Source: Flavisolibacter ginsenosidimutans (GTDB lineage Bacteria > Bacteroidota > Bacteroidia > Chitinophagales > Chitinophagaceae). From it: a DNA stretch of 64,000 nucleotides. The stretch is taken from contig NZ_CP042433.1 of assembly GCF_007970805.1 (NCBI RefSeq), positions 3,162,001 through 3,226,000 of the forward strand, written 5' to 3'. Positions 26,085 through 35,080 of this stretch are shown one piece after another. Under the pieces are notes generated by a model that saw only the letters and a program-made list of their open reading frames with translations, searched no databases and had not been told where the DNA came from. The position numbers and the translations under genes were made by a program. Position 1 is the stretch's first letter, and every line of letters begins with the position of its first letter.

Positions 26085-28420
26085 TGTTTCTTCTTAAAAA
26101 GGTTTGCAAAATCATAGGACACACCGAGGTTGAAATTGCGTGGCTCGGCTAGTTGATAACTGTAACCGAAAGAACTCTTTGACGTGATGTAAGAATAATA
26201 ATTGTCCGTTGCGTTCAGCACGTTCAGCCACAGGTCAAAACCTTTTGCAGTATAACCCACGCGAAGATTGAGCGTATTGTAGCCGTTGTATTTCGCAGTA
26301 TTCTGCGGGTCAATAAAGTAGCAGCCTACGCGTTGCAGTTCCGCACCCATGCGCAAGCCTTTTGCAAACGAAGGTTTGTACCAAAGTTCGGCGTTGTAAA
26401 TCCAGTGCGGTGCGTTGGCCATTTCGTTGCCGTTGTAATTGATGCCTTTTTCAACGTAATCAACAAAGCGGTGTTTGCTGTATGCGCCGCTTAAGCGAAA
26501 CGAAAGGTCTTTGACAAACGTTGCGTTCACACCAAGCTCAATGCCTTCATGCAAGGTTCTTCCGGCATTTTCGTTGGCAAAGGAACCGTCATCTAATTTT
26601 ATAGAAATCACTTCGTTGGTGCCTCTTAAACGGTATGCGCTAACATCGGCCGACAAACGGTTTTTGACAATCTCCATCCAGCCGCCCACTTCGTAATTGT
26701 AAAAGACGGAAGGATCCAGATTGGGCACTTTTACACCCGTGTAAAGATCGGTGACCTGCGGTGGCACAAAGCCTTCGGAATAATTGGCGTAAACACCGGT
26801 TCTTTTTGAGAAGTTGTACGTAAAGCCAAGCTTCGGACTTACACGTCCGAAATTATTTACCGTGTCCGGCGAACCGCTGAAAGCGGATGGCTTTAAATGA
26901 TTGTCGAAGCCATAATGAAAATAATCGTAGCGCAATGATGCCACCACGCGAAGTTTTTCCAAAGGATTGAATTCAAAATTTAGAAAGGCCGCGTAGTTGT
27001 TCAACTTCGTGGCATAATTCGTTAGCACGCTATCGGTATTTTGGTAGCTCACGTACTTTTTTGTCAGCGTGTCTTTTTTTATGCGGATGTAATTCGCACC
27101 ATAAGTTGACGGACTTAAATCAACGTTCACTCCGCCAATTAACAAAGCCTTCTTCCAATCCAAATTTTGGCGGTGCTGCGCAATAAAAGAATAGGAATGA
27201 AAAGAGCTTGCGTTGATTTCGCCGTGCGCCAAATCTTTTTTGCCCACGTAAACGCCGTTCAGCTTTTTGTAATCGTCCTTCACGCGGTAAGCGGGGTTTT
27301 GGCCGATGGTGTTGTCGCGGTACAAAGCCGTAAAGGTTGTTTTGCTGGCCTCGCTCCACACCTGCGTCAACGTAGAATGATACCGCAGCGCATCTACCTT
27401 GCGGTACGTAAAGGTTTGCGGGTTGGAAAAAGTCTTGCTGGCAAACATGGCACTGTCAATGCCGCCGGACATGTCGCTGTAATAATTCAAATACGTGAGG
27501 CTGTTCGTCAGCGTTGTTTTGTCCGAGAAGCGGTAATCAACTCTTGCCGTAAACGTGCCTTTGTGAAAATCGCTGTAATCCAAAAAGCCGTTCTTTCTGT
27601 CGGCATAATAACCGCTCAGTAAAAAGCCCCACTTACCACTCGAAATGCTGCTCATTAAGTCGGCTCTTTTGTAGCCGATGTTGTTGCCTTGCGCAGAAAA
27701 TTTCAAAACGGGGACGGCCGTTGGCGCAGCCGTAATGAAGTTCACCACGCCGCCGATGGCTTCGCTGCCGTATAGTGATGAAGAAGGGCCTTTGATGACT
27801 TCAATGCTTTTGGCAGCGGCCGCGTTCATTTCCAGCAAAGCGTTGTGGTTGTAAAGGCCCGATGTGCGAATGGGAATGCCGTCCTCCAAATACAAAAACA
27901 AACTCTTTGTCGTCATTGGTTGGCGAATGCTCATTTCGTGTTGTTCGTTGCCAAGATTGATCATGTTTACGCCGCTCACCTTGTTTAGCACCTGGTCAAC
28001 GGTTGTGGGTTTTGTCTCCTGAAGAATTTTATTGCTGATAGTGGTAATGGCTACCGGCGCTTCGGAGCGTTTACCGCCTTCGCCGCGATTGGCGGTAAGC
28101 ACTACTGTTTGCAACAGTGATGAAGAAGCGTTGAGCGCCACGAGGTACTGTTTATCGGATACGGCAAAAGTTTGCGGTGCATAACCTACGTAGCTAACCG
28201 ACAAGGTTTGGCAATCTTTGCAGCGCATTTCAAATTCGCCCAAAGCGTTGGTGGCACAACCACAATTGCAGCCTTCTTTTGTACAATGAATGCTGGCGCC
28301 GATTACAGGCTCTTTGGTGGCGGCGTCAATGATTTTTCCTTTGACAATGGTTTGTGAATATGCGCTTGCTGCGGTAAAAAGAAACACCGCCAATAGCGTT
28401 TGTTTTATAAAGCGAAACAT
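26081..28420 (-). CDS. TonB-dependent receptor with a Cys-rich regulatory domain
   Basis: A 779-residue receptor: signal peptide (1 to about 22), a carboxypeptidase-regulatory-like domain containing six cysteines (Cys46, 51, 53, 55, 67 and 70, within CTKEGCNCGCATN and RCKDC), a plug (LNKVSGVNMINLGNEQHEMS; SLYGSEAIGGVVNF) and a beta-barrel ending in a phenylalanine-rich strand (NLGVSYDFANLFKKKQ). The extra cysteines are absent from the usual domain. It is preceded by the small CNGKC gene and coupled to the BNR lipoprotein, suggesting one uptake system. Copper or another thiophilic metal is a reasonable guess only. Confidence 0.86.
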   Translation of the reverse strand: MFRFIKQTLLAVFLFTAASAYSQTIVKGKIIDAATKEPVIGASIHCTKEGCNCGCATNALGEFEMRCKDCQTLSVSYVGYAPQTFAVSDKQYLVALNASSSLLQTVVLTANRGEGGKRSEAPVAITTISNKILQETKPTTVDQVLNKVSGVNMINLGNEQHEMSIRQPMTTKSLFLYLEDGIPIRTSGLYNHNALLEMNAAAAKSIEVIKGPSSSLYGSEAIGGVVNFITAAPTAVPVLKFSAQGNNIGYKRADLMSSISSGKWGFLLSGYYADRKNGFLDYSDFHKGTFTARVDYRFSDKTTLTNSLTYLNYYSDMSGGIDSAMFASKTFSNPQTFTYRKVDALRYHSTLTQVWSEASKTTFTALYRDNTIGQNPAYRVKDDYKKLNGVYVGKKDLAHGEINASSFHSYSFIAQHRQNLDWKKALLIGGVNVDLSPSTYGANYIRIKKDTLTKKYVSYQNTDSVLTNYATKLNNYAAFLNFEFNPLEKLRVVASLRYDYFHYGFDNHLKPSAFSGSPDTVNNFGRVSPKLGFTYNFSKRTGVYANYSEGFVPPQVTDLYTGVKVPNLDPSVFYNYEVGGWMEIVKNRLSADVSAYRLRGTNEVISIKLDDGSFANENAGRTLHEGIELGVNATFVKDLSFRLSGAYSKHRFVDYVEKGINYNGNEMANAPHWIYNAELWYKPSFAKGLRMGAELQRVGCYFIDPQNTAKYNGYNTLNLRVGYTAKGFDLWLNVLNATDNYYSYITSKSSFGYSYQLAEPRNFNLGVSYDFANLFKKKQ

Positions 28421-28521
28421 AGGTTGAGTTGTTTAATCAATCGAAAAATGCAGGCATGGCCTCTTTACCACAAGTTTCTGCGGTAAAGACGATGGCTTAA
28501 CCGAACGGGAAATGAACTTGA

Positions 28522-28908
28522 TCAAACAACGGCTGGAGGGTGAAATACATCCGCAGCAGAGGGTTGCGGAAAGAGTGTGGAATGATAAGCTATAAAAACT
28601 TTTGGAACCCTTGCTTTCTTAGCGGGCACTGTAGCAAAGAAGAATTGGGACGAAACAATTTCGTTCTTGTTCTCGCTCTTGCGTTCGGGGTTTTGTTGCT
28701 CATTCTTTTCTTCTTCTTTCAGCTTCTTCATCATCTGGCATTTGCCGTTGCAGTGCAGCATCGGCCTTGCCTTGTTTTCACAGCTCTTCGCAAAAGAAGC
28801 GGTGTTGGCAAAATAGTCCAGCACAATGATGCTGCGGTTAAAAACCTGCAGAGCAAAGGAGAACAGAAGAAATATGGCCGCTACTTGCCGAATCATAAAG
28901 AGACACAA
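28522..28908 (-). CDS. Small exported protein with CNGKCQMM motif
   Basis: A 128-residue protein with an N-terminal hydrophobic helix (IRQVAAIFLLFSFALQVF) and, after about residue 40, KSCENKARPMLHCNGKCQMMKKL followed by a highly charged Lys/Glu stretch. Proteins of this pattern are common upstream of TonB receptors in Bacteroidota but lack an established function. The CxxxC-x-M-M arrangement could bind a soft metal. It is the first gene of a three-gene minus-strand set with a receptor and a CCQCC lipoprotein. Confidence 0.65.
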   Translation of the reverse strand: MCLFMIRQVAAIFLLFSFALQVFNRSIIVLDYFANTASFAKSCENKARPMLHCNGKCQMMKKLKEEEKNEQQNPERKSENKNEIVSSQFFFATVPAKKARVPKVFIAYHSTLFPQPSAADVFHPPAVV

Positions 28909-28989
28909 AGGTAGCTTTAGAGCAGACGATGCAACTGAGTAAAGTCAGTCGTTCATCTGATTTGCAGTGGAATAATAAATGTAAAAACC

Positions 28990-29027
28990 CAAAACCCGTA
29001 ACAAAAGTTTACAGATTTCGGGTTTTG
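28990..29027 (-). terminator. Hairpin with T-run downstream of the 29120-29911 gene
   Basis: A perfect 9-bp stem (28990-28998 with 29019-29027) has a 20-base loop; on the minus strand it is followed by GGTTTTTACA. It lies after the end of the minus-strand genes 29120-30722 and would terminate their transcript. Confidence 0.5.
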
Positions 29028-29041
29028 CTGCGGAGAGTGAG

Positions 29042-29059
29042 TTACAACTTTCGAACTTT
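29042..29059. repeat. 18-bp direct repeat, copy 1
   Basis: The sequence TTACAACTTTCGAACTTT occurs here and again at 30874-30891 in the same orientation. Each copy lies about 15 bases after a hairpin. The two copies bracket the HigBA module and an unknown gene, so they may be attachment sites or remnants of one. Confidence 0.6.
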
Positions 29060-29119
29060 CTATGTGCAGATTTACGAGCAGTTGTGGCCTTACTGGATGA
29101 ATTTATTTTTTGAAATAAA

Positions 29120-29911
29120 TCAATGTGTCCTAATTGGCTCCAAGATATTTCCTTGCGGCATGCGCCAAAGTAGGCCGTCGAAATTTCTATTTTGTTCGAT
29201 ATATGATATTAGATCGGCTTTCGTTAGTACGCCGTTTAACTTTTCTGGTTGTACAATGGCATATATTTCTGTCTTTGACCTGAGATTAATATTGACCTTG
29301 CCAGGAGTCAAATCCTTTCTTAATTCTGATAATTCCATCGAAAATGATTGCCGTTTATTCGACAGTATTACTTTTTGTACTTTTCCAATCCGTAAAGAGT
29401 TGCTCCATTGCTTTATGGCAATGAACTGCCCCAGCTCCGGCGTTAAGTTACTTACTGCATCTGCAATCAATTTTCTTTCCTGTTCATATTTTCTATTGCG
29501 TAAATCCTGTTCATATTTCAAGTCCAGTTGGCTTTTGAATCTGGCAGCATTTACTTTAATACCATCCTTTTGCAAATACCATTCAAGTAAATTCCATATA
29601 TAGTCATAATGAGTAAGTTCTTCTATATTTCGTAATAAATCCTCATTATCCCTTCGATCTGCAGTGAGATAGAAAGAAAAATAGTCTTTTTCTCCATATC
29701 GGGAAAATTCATTCCACAAAGTTTCATGCAACTTGTGGTTAAGCGAACCATCTTTTAGCTCAATATTTACATATACTCTGCAATATTTTCTGCCAAAGTG
29801 CTCTTCTATTTCATTGCTCACTGTTACTTCGTGAATGTCGCTTTTAAATCCCCTAGCAATAGTAACGTATAAACCTATTTTTCTAAATATATCTGCATGT
29901 ACCTGATACAT
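29120..29911 (-). CDS. Unknown protein downstream of higA
   Basis: A 263-residue soluble protein with many charged residues and no signal peptide or membrane segment. No known family is recognised. It follows higA on the same strand after 22 bases, so it probably belongs to that transcript. Helical segments such as KYEQDLRNRKYEQERKLIAD suggest a coiled region in the middle. Base composition is AT-rich, like the surrounding island. It could be a third component of the module or unrelated cargo. Confidence 0.62.
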   Translation of the reverse strand: MYQVHADIFRKIGLYVTIARGFKSDIHEVTVSNEIEEHFGRKYCRVYVNIELKDGSLNHKLHETLWNEFSRYGEKDYFSFYLTADRRDNEDLLRNIEELTHYDYIWNLLEWYLQKDGIKVNAARFKSQLDLKYEQDLRNRKYEQERKLIADAVSNLTPELGQFIAIKQWSNSLRIGKVQKVILSNKRQSFSMELSELRKDLTPGKVNINLRSKTEIYAIVQPEKLNGVLTKADLISYIEQNRNFDGLLWRMPQGNILEPIRTH

Positions 29912-29933
29912 AGTTGCTTATTTGGTATGATAA

Positions 29934-30380
29934 TCAAACAATTACCAGATTCTTTTTTGTATTCATGACACTCGCGTTTTTGAAGTGCGCATTCTCAGCG
30001 ACTTTCAATTTGTAGGGTCGGTTGAATGCGTCTTGAGCCAGTTTGAACTGCGCCGAAAGGATACGGATTGTTTCTTTCGACAAGCCTTTTTTATAGTGAA
30101 GCATATCAGAAACTAAACCTTCACTTACATGAAGCAGTTTTGCCAAATCAACTGCCTTCATTTTATGTTCATTCATTAAATACTTAAGCAACTCAATTGG
30201 ATCAGCCTCGTAAAACGTGTTATGTTCTTCATCATACTTTTCAATGAGTAGTGTGAGTAATTCAATTTCATCCTTAACTGCCTTAGACTTTTTGACTCCA
30301 TCTGTAAGAGCCTCTAAAGCATCACAGTATTTGTTGTACTGCAGTTTTGTTTTAATAACCTTGTATGGTAATGTTTCCAT
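29934..30380 (-). CDS. higA: HigA-type antitoxin with helix-turn-helix
   Basis: A 148-residue protein. The C-terminal half holds an HTH of the Xre/HigA type: LKYLMNEHKMKAVDLAKLLHVSEGLVSDMLHYKKGLSKETIRILSAQF, quoted in pieces as KAVDLAKLLHVSEGLVSDML. It is encoded 10 bases downstream of the HigB-like toxin, the reversed toxin-first order that marks higBA loci. It should neutralise the toxin and repress the shared promoter. Confidence 0.8.
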   Translation of the reverse strand: METLPYKVIKTKLQYNKYCDALEALTDGVKKSKAVKDEIELLTLLIEKYDEEHNTFYEADPIELLKYLMNEHKMKAVDLAKLLHVSEGLVSDMLHYKKGLSKETIRILSAQFKLAQDAFNRPYKLKVAENAHFKNASVMNTKKNLVIV

Positions 30381-30389
30381 AATAAATAT

Positions 30390-30722
30390 TTAATAAATGC
30401 TTATATTATATTGCTTTTCATCGTCACACAATTCCGTGTATTCAGCATGGGTTCCGATCCATTTCACATATAAGTAAACCTTAGTAACACCAAAATGATA
30501 TTTACAAATCATTCTGTAATTATTGCCTGCTATATTAAAAACAACTCTATCACTTCCATTACCCAATAAATCTGCTGCGCCAAATGTCTCCATGATATCC
30601 TTTGGCTCTTGCCAGTCAGATTGCTTTAAAAGGTTTAACCATATTCGGAAAGAAATCCTGCTTCTCGCATTTAGCAACATATACCCTTCAATGGATTGCC
30701 TTTTAATAAGATGGACCTTCAT
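30390..30722 (-). CDS. higB: HigB-type mRNA interferase toxin
   Basis: A 110-residue toxin of the RelE superfamily, HigB branch. The hallmark segments are VVFNIAGNNYRMICKYHFGVTKVYL, cited as VFNIAGNNYRMI, and the terminal WIGTHAEYTEL. These cleave mRNA at the ribosome. The start at 30722 (MKVHLIKRQS) is chosen rather than the further in-frame upstream start, because it matches the family N terminus. It is first in a toxin-antitoxin pair. Confidence 0.83.
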   Translation of the reverse strand: MKVHLIKRQSIEGYMLLNARSRISFRIWLNLLKQSDWQEPKDIMETFGAADLLGNGSDRVVFNIAGNNYRMICKYHFGVTKVYLYVKWIGTHAEYTELCDDEKQYNISIY

Positions 30723-30822
30723 GTAGTATAGCAAACATACTACCAAGTTCACAAAAAGTGAAGAATTTGGAAAATATTTTCCGGCCTACTAGTTCTAACT
30801 GTCAAGTGAAAGGGACTTTTCG

Positions 30823-30859
30823 ATCGACAAAAGCCGCTATCAAAGCGGCTTTTGTCGAT
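30823..30859. terminator. Strong 15-bp hairpin of the terminator type
   Basis: Perfect arms at 30823-30837 and 30845-30859 enclose a 7-base loop. The stem contains AAAAGCCGC/GCGGCTTTT. It lies between the frameshifted gene (which ends at 30946) and higB, so it may end that transcript or insulate the toxin promoter. A T-run after the stem is weak on either strand. Confidence 0.6.
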
Positions 30860-30873
30860 GTGCGGGCAGTTGT

Positions 30874-30891
30874 TTACAACTTTCGAACTTT
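30874..30891. repeat. 18-bp direct repeat, copy 2
   Basis: This is the second copy of TTACAACTTTCGAACTTT (see 29042-29059). Flanking similarity continues loosely (the following TTAGGTG against CTATGTG). The spacing between copies is 1832 bases. Confidence 0.6.
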
Positions 30892-30945
30892 TTAGGTGAC
30901 ATAAACGCGACAAATCAGTTCATCAAGAATTACCTGTAGCTAACT

Positions 30946-32090
30946 CTAATAGCTCCAAATGTACCCGTATGGCTTTTTAGAAAACTCTAAAGTATTCTGG
31001 TCGACATCAGCTAAAAGCTCGTCAGGGCTTTCAATAAATGGATCATACCAATTGGCCTTTCTTTTTGCCCATTCCAACCATTCAAAAGTCTCGGGAGGTA
31101 TTGGTTGATTACTTGCAGCCCTAACTTCCACTTCATGGATATACCTGCGTAGGTTTTCAGCCTTATGCCATCTATCTGAATCAATAAGCAACTTCTTAAA
31201 GTTTGTAAGATCTTGTTGCTTTCTTTCCTCAAGCCCTTTTGCCAGCCGCTCCCTTTCTTCACGCTCTATCCTGGCCTTTTCAAATGCTAACTGCTGTTCC
31301 GTTCTTTGTGCTGCTGATAACTCTAGGCCGGCAATGATTTTTGCCAAGTGCTCCTCCAAACGGGTACTCCCGTCTTTATATTCCCTGCCGTACCATCCAC
31401 CCACTTGTAATGCAAGAATCCCCTTTGGATGAAATACTTGCCTCGTCCAGGTTTTTTCCTGAACTGTTTCTTTTCGCATCTTTTCCCTTAGAAATAGCTC
31501 AAAATCATGACCACTAACAATTGCCAATGTCTTCCGATTTCTAATTTCAACGGAATGTCCCCGTGCTTTAAGTGCTTTGATCAATGTATCAAAGAACAAA
31601 AGTGCACGATCTACATTTGTTTTAGCCACCCGTATATCCAAACTCTCATAGCTGGATGACACAATGCCTATGTAATTATATACACCTGGCTTTTGCTTTG
31701 AAAGAATGCTTTTTGATTGTGCAATTAATGGATCTGGTTTCAACAACATCTCTGGAATTTGCAGAGAAAGTGATTGATCCCTCTCCACTTCTTGAATTTT
31801 CAGTGTTCGAGGGGAAGGTGAATTACGATCAGCCGCAGGATTGTTTTCATCCCTCAATTGTAACTTGGCGGTTTCTTCCCCTTTATAATTTACAGAAAGA
31901 GCAGTCTTCTTAACCTTTTTCCCAAATTGAACTTTCATCCAATACCCTGCTGGCGGAACAGGTATTCCATGCGGATACACATCTTACGAAGGCCAACATC
32001 AGATATATTGTATCTTTTGGAAAGTGATAGCATTGACTCCTGCCAAACCAATGCATAAAGCTCTTTACGTGATAATACGATAGGATCCAT
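30946..32090 (-). pseudogene. Frameshifted unknown gene (RKELYxLVW family)
   Basis: Two overlapping frames make one broken gene. The first frame starts at 32090 (MDPIVLSRKELYALVWQESM ... KMCIRM) and the second continues as YPHGIPVPPAGYWMKVQFGKKVKK to 30946. Intact relatives carry an uninterrupted run like VGLxKxCxxxxIPVPPxGYWxKxxxGKKVK, so about one base is missing near 31970. The family, often seen near integrases and with a C-terminal coiled coil (about residue 250), has no established function. The break could be real decay or a sequencing error. Confidence 0.75.
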
Positions 32091-32351
32091 CTTCCTAAAA
32101 TAGAACAACTTCACTGACAGGCACTTTGAAAAAATATTCCACACTTATTTACCAATTTGGCATTGTATACAAGTTGGCTTGTATCATATTACAGTTACAT
32201 AAAATTTTTTATTGTCATTTGTTCAGAGATAAGGTTGATGCAAATTAGGAGGTTAACGTTATAATGAATCGTTATGAAAACAAAGATGATGATCGCAAAT
32301 GCTTAGTACCTGGTAAACTGAAATTTAGATGGTGTAGAAGATAAAAGTAAA

Positions 32352-32710
32352 GGCTTCACAACGGCCAAGAATTACTTCATCAAAAAAGAGAGTTGCGATG
32401 TACTTTTAAACAGATGGGATGAAAACAAGATGGACTTTATTAAAAAGTCCAAAGTACTGCTGCTAAACAGAGCAAACAGGTTTCGACAATTTATGAAGTC
32501 TCTACAGGGGGCTGAGTCGGTAGGGTTGCTGGTCTGAAAGTGATTTTTCCCCGGCCCTTAAGGCTAATGCAAGTTCTCTTATCCTTGCTCATAATCATCC
32601 TTATTCGATCCTCAAACCTAACCAGACGGATCAGGTATTAAACCCCAAAATCAGTGGATAGAAAAGTATCTGGAAATAATGATACCGGATTACCTGATCG
32701 TTGGCCCGCT
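32352..32710 (+). pseudogene. Degraded RadC-like (JAB/MPN) gene
   Basis: Pieces of a RadC-type protein survive in several frames: NRWDENKMDFIKKSKVLLLN with RANR after it, then GRVAGLKVIF, then KANASSLILAHNHP with LKPNQTD after it, and IPDYLIVG. These correspond in order to the conserved RadC blocks (LLLNRAN, GGxxxxxxxxxxVF, SxILxHNHPSG, DHxIxG). Frameshifts and stops separate them, and the JAMM serine is replaced by tyrosine. RadC-like genes are common cargo of Bacteroidota mobile elements. The remaining parts of 32091-32877 are AT-rich with no other gene seen. Confidence 0.78.
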
Positions 32711-32877
32711 AGTGCAAAACTGCTTTAAGCCCTTTTTATTTGGAAACTCTAATAAAAGATTCACACATGTTGATAAAAATTAAATTATTTGAAATCAACA
32801 AATAGTTCAAATTTAGTAATTTAGTCAATTTGTTGACCAAATTTCAAGTAATTTAGTCACTTGAATGACAATTTTGT

Positions 32878-34014
32878 ATGGATTTAATTCATCGAGCCTT
32901 GGAAGTGAAAATTAAAGAACAGCTTGGTAAAAATAAAGTTATTCTCATCATGGGTACACGTAGGGTGGGTAAAACCGTATTGGCAAATACCATTAAAAAC
33001 CAATACGGCGGTAAAGTGTTAGTCATGAATGCAGAGGACTTTGACGTACAAGAACTGCTAAAAAATCGCTCCATTGCTAACTATAAGCGAATTATCGGTA
33101 ATGCAACGCTTCTGATCATAGATGAGGCACAAGTGCTGCCAGACATTGGCCAGATTCTTAAACTAATGATTGATGAAATACCGGAACTGACGATTATCGC
33201 AACAGGATCTTCGTCCTTCGATTTAGCTAACAAAACGGGTGATCCGTTAACCGGCCGGGTAATTCTGTTGCATCTCTACCCTTTATCGCAAGCGGAAATT
33301 GGTGCTAGCGAAACTGGCTTGGAAACTAGTCAAAATTTAGAGGAGCGGCTTGTATTTGGGAGCTATCCTGAACTCTTTAAGCTTTCAACGGTGGAGGAAA
33401 AAGCCGCTTACCTGCTACAGTTGGTACAATCGTACCTGCTAAAAGACATTCTGGCTTTTGAAGGCATCCGGCAATCAGATAAAATTGTAAAACTATTGCG
33501 GCTGATTGCCTACCAATGCGGAGCTGAGGTATCCTATACAGAACTGGCGGGGCAATTAGGAATCAGTAAGAATACCGTTGAAACCTACCTTGATCTTTTA
33601 TCCAAGGTCTTCATTGTATACAAAGTGAGTGCTTACAGTACCAATTTACGTAAAGAGGTTTCAAAATCTTCTAAATGGTTCTTTTATGATAACGGTATAA
33701 GGAATGCAATCATCAACGATTTCCGACTTCTATCCTTACGAAACGATACCGGCCTGCTTTGGGAAAATTATCTACTGTCGGAAAGGCTAAAGAAAAACGC
33801 CTATCAGCGCAAACATGCACAATATTATTTCTGGCGCAATTATAACCAGCAGGAAGTTGATTTAGTCGAAGTGGATAACGGAAAAATTACGGCTTATGAA
33901 TTCAAATACTCACCGACAAAAAAAGTGAAAAAACCGTCTGCATTTGCTTCCGGTTACCCTAATGTGGAATTTGAAGTGATCTCCAAAGACAATTATCTTG
34001 ATTGGCTTTTATAA
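32878..34014 (+). CDS. AAA_14/DUF4143 ATPase with nuclease-like C terminus
   Basis: A 378-residue protein. The N-terminal AAA_14 domain has Walker A (GTRRVGKT), Walker B (LLIIDEAQ) and sensor-like ATGSSSFDL. A winged-helix part (LAGQLGISKNTVETYLDLLS) and a DUF4143 tail follow, ending with FWRNYNQQEVDLVEVDNGKI and YEFKYS, a PD-(D/E)XK-like arrangement. The function of this family is unsettled; mobile-element association is common. The gene is intact although its neighbours are broken. The upstream 100 bases contain AT-rich stutters (repeated TTTAGTAATTTAGTCA-like words). Confidence 0.82.
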   Translation: MDLIHRALEVKIKEQLGKNKVILIMGTRRVGKTVLANTIKNQYGGKVLVMNAEDFDVQELLKNRSIANYKRIIGNATLLIIDEAQVLPDIGQILKLMIDEIPELTIIATGSSSFDLANKTGDPLTGRVILLHLYPLSQAEIGASETGLETSQNLEERLVFGSYPELFKLSTVEEKAAYLLQLVQSYLLKDILAFEGIRQSDKIVKLLRLIAYQCGAEVSYTELAGQLGISKNTVETYLDLLSKVFIVYKVSAYSTNLRKEVSKSSKWFFYDNGIRNAIINDFRLLSLRNDTGLLWENYLLSERLKKNAYQRKHAQYYFWRNYNQQEVDLVEVDNGKITAYEFKYSPTKKVKKPSAFASGYPNVEFEVISKDNYLDWLL

Positions 34015-34050
34015 GAAAGATATGGAACAAAAGATTGTGTCGTCCTGTGT

Positions 34051-34168
34051 CGTCCTGCTTTCAGTTTACACTTTTGTTTGATAATCCGGGTATCAGTTGA
34101 CACCCTATTTTTTAGTCCTGCAATTGGTTTACAGCCCCCCCTCTTTGTCCTTGTTATGGTTTACAGGC
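34051..34168. repeat. Four 31-32-bp-phased subterminal repeats of the IS
   Basis: Units containing GTTTACA (or GTTGACA) start at 34064, 34096, 34127 and 34159, a spacing of 32, 31 and 32 bases, about three helical turns. Each is preceded by a GTCCTG-like word. A fifth copy lies at 34310-34316. They look like a row of transposase-binding sites at the left end. Confidence 0.55.
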
Positions 34169-34291
34169 AACCAGAAATAGGTGATAGCTTTACCTCATCA
34201 AGCGAAGCGGACGACAGCGCTGCCGAAGGAGCATCTGTCGAAGGAATAACCCCGTCCGATAGCGCCTTTGCTATTTTATATACCAGTCATT

Positions 34292-35052
34292 TTACGGTGG
34301 CCGGTATTTGTTTACAGCGCATTCGGTTTCATGGCTTATAAAACCTATTGGATCATCCCTTCTCGGTTTTGGCTTCCATCTTTTCGGCAACGCCCCTTGT
34401 TTCTCTTGCGCCTGCTGGGGCGTACAGTAATCAAGGCTGCCGTGTGGCCGCTGTTCGTTATAAATCCTGACAGCACTTTTCACTGCTTCATGCGCTTCTT
34501 CATAATTTTTAAAGGTTCTGTTCAAACAAAACTCTCCTTTCAATATGCCGTTCACGCGTTCGGCAATGGCGTTCTCGTAAGGGTCTCCTTTTTCCGTCAT
34601 GGAGATCGTAATTCGTTGCTGGGTAAGTAAACCCGTGTACTCCCTGCAACAGTACTGCAGCCCTCTGTCGGAGTGGTGGATGAGCCGCCCACCCTCCCTT
34701 TTACCCCTTGTGCCAGCGCCATTGAAAGCGCTGTTAAAGGGCCTGTTCTTTTCAGGGTTGGGAACAAACAATAGCCTACAATTTTTCTGGAATAGGCATC
34801 GGTCACAAGACTCAAATAACAATAGTTGTTGAGAAGAGCGATGTAGGTTATATCGCTTACCCACAGCAGGTTTGCGCACCTTACCTCCAGTCCTCGGATC
34901 AAGTTGGGATACTTGTAAAAGGGATGGTCCGAATCGGTAGTGATCTCACCCACTACTTTTACCACGATGGCCTGCTTCAAGACAAGCTTATCCTGCGTCC
35001 AGTTTTGTTTGTAATGGGCTTGTCTTGACTTACCAAACAATCCGCAAATCAC
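34292..35052 (-). pseudogene. IS3-family orfB transposase, frameshifted
   Basis: The DDE integrase of the IS is split. The first part runs from 35052 (MICGLFGKSRQAHYKQ) through VSDITYIALLNN, the first catalytic Asp. After a frameshift near 34710 it continues with LIHHSDRGLQYC (second Asp) and SMTEKGDPYENAIAERVNG (catalytic Glu) and ends at 34292. All three acidic residues are present, but not in one frame. A true start may lie slightly upstream (ATGGGTGATTTGC). Confidence 0.82.
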
Positions 35053-35080
35053 CCATAGCCGTATTGGGGATAATGCTGCT

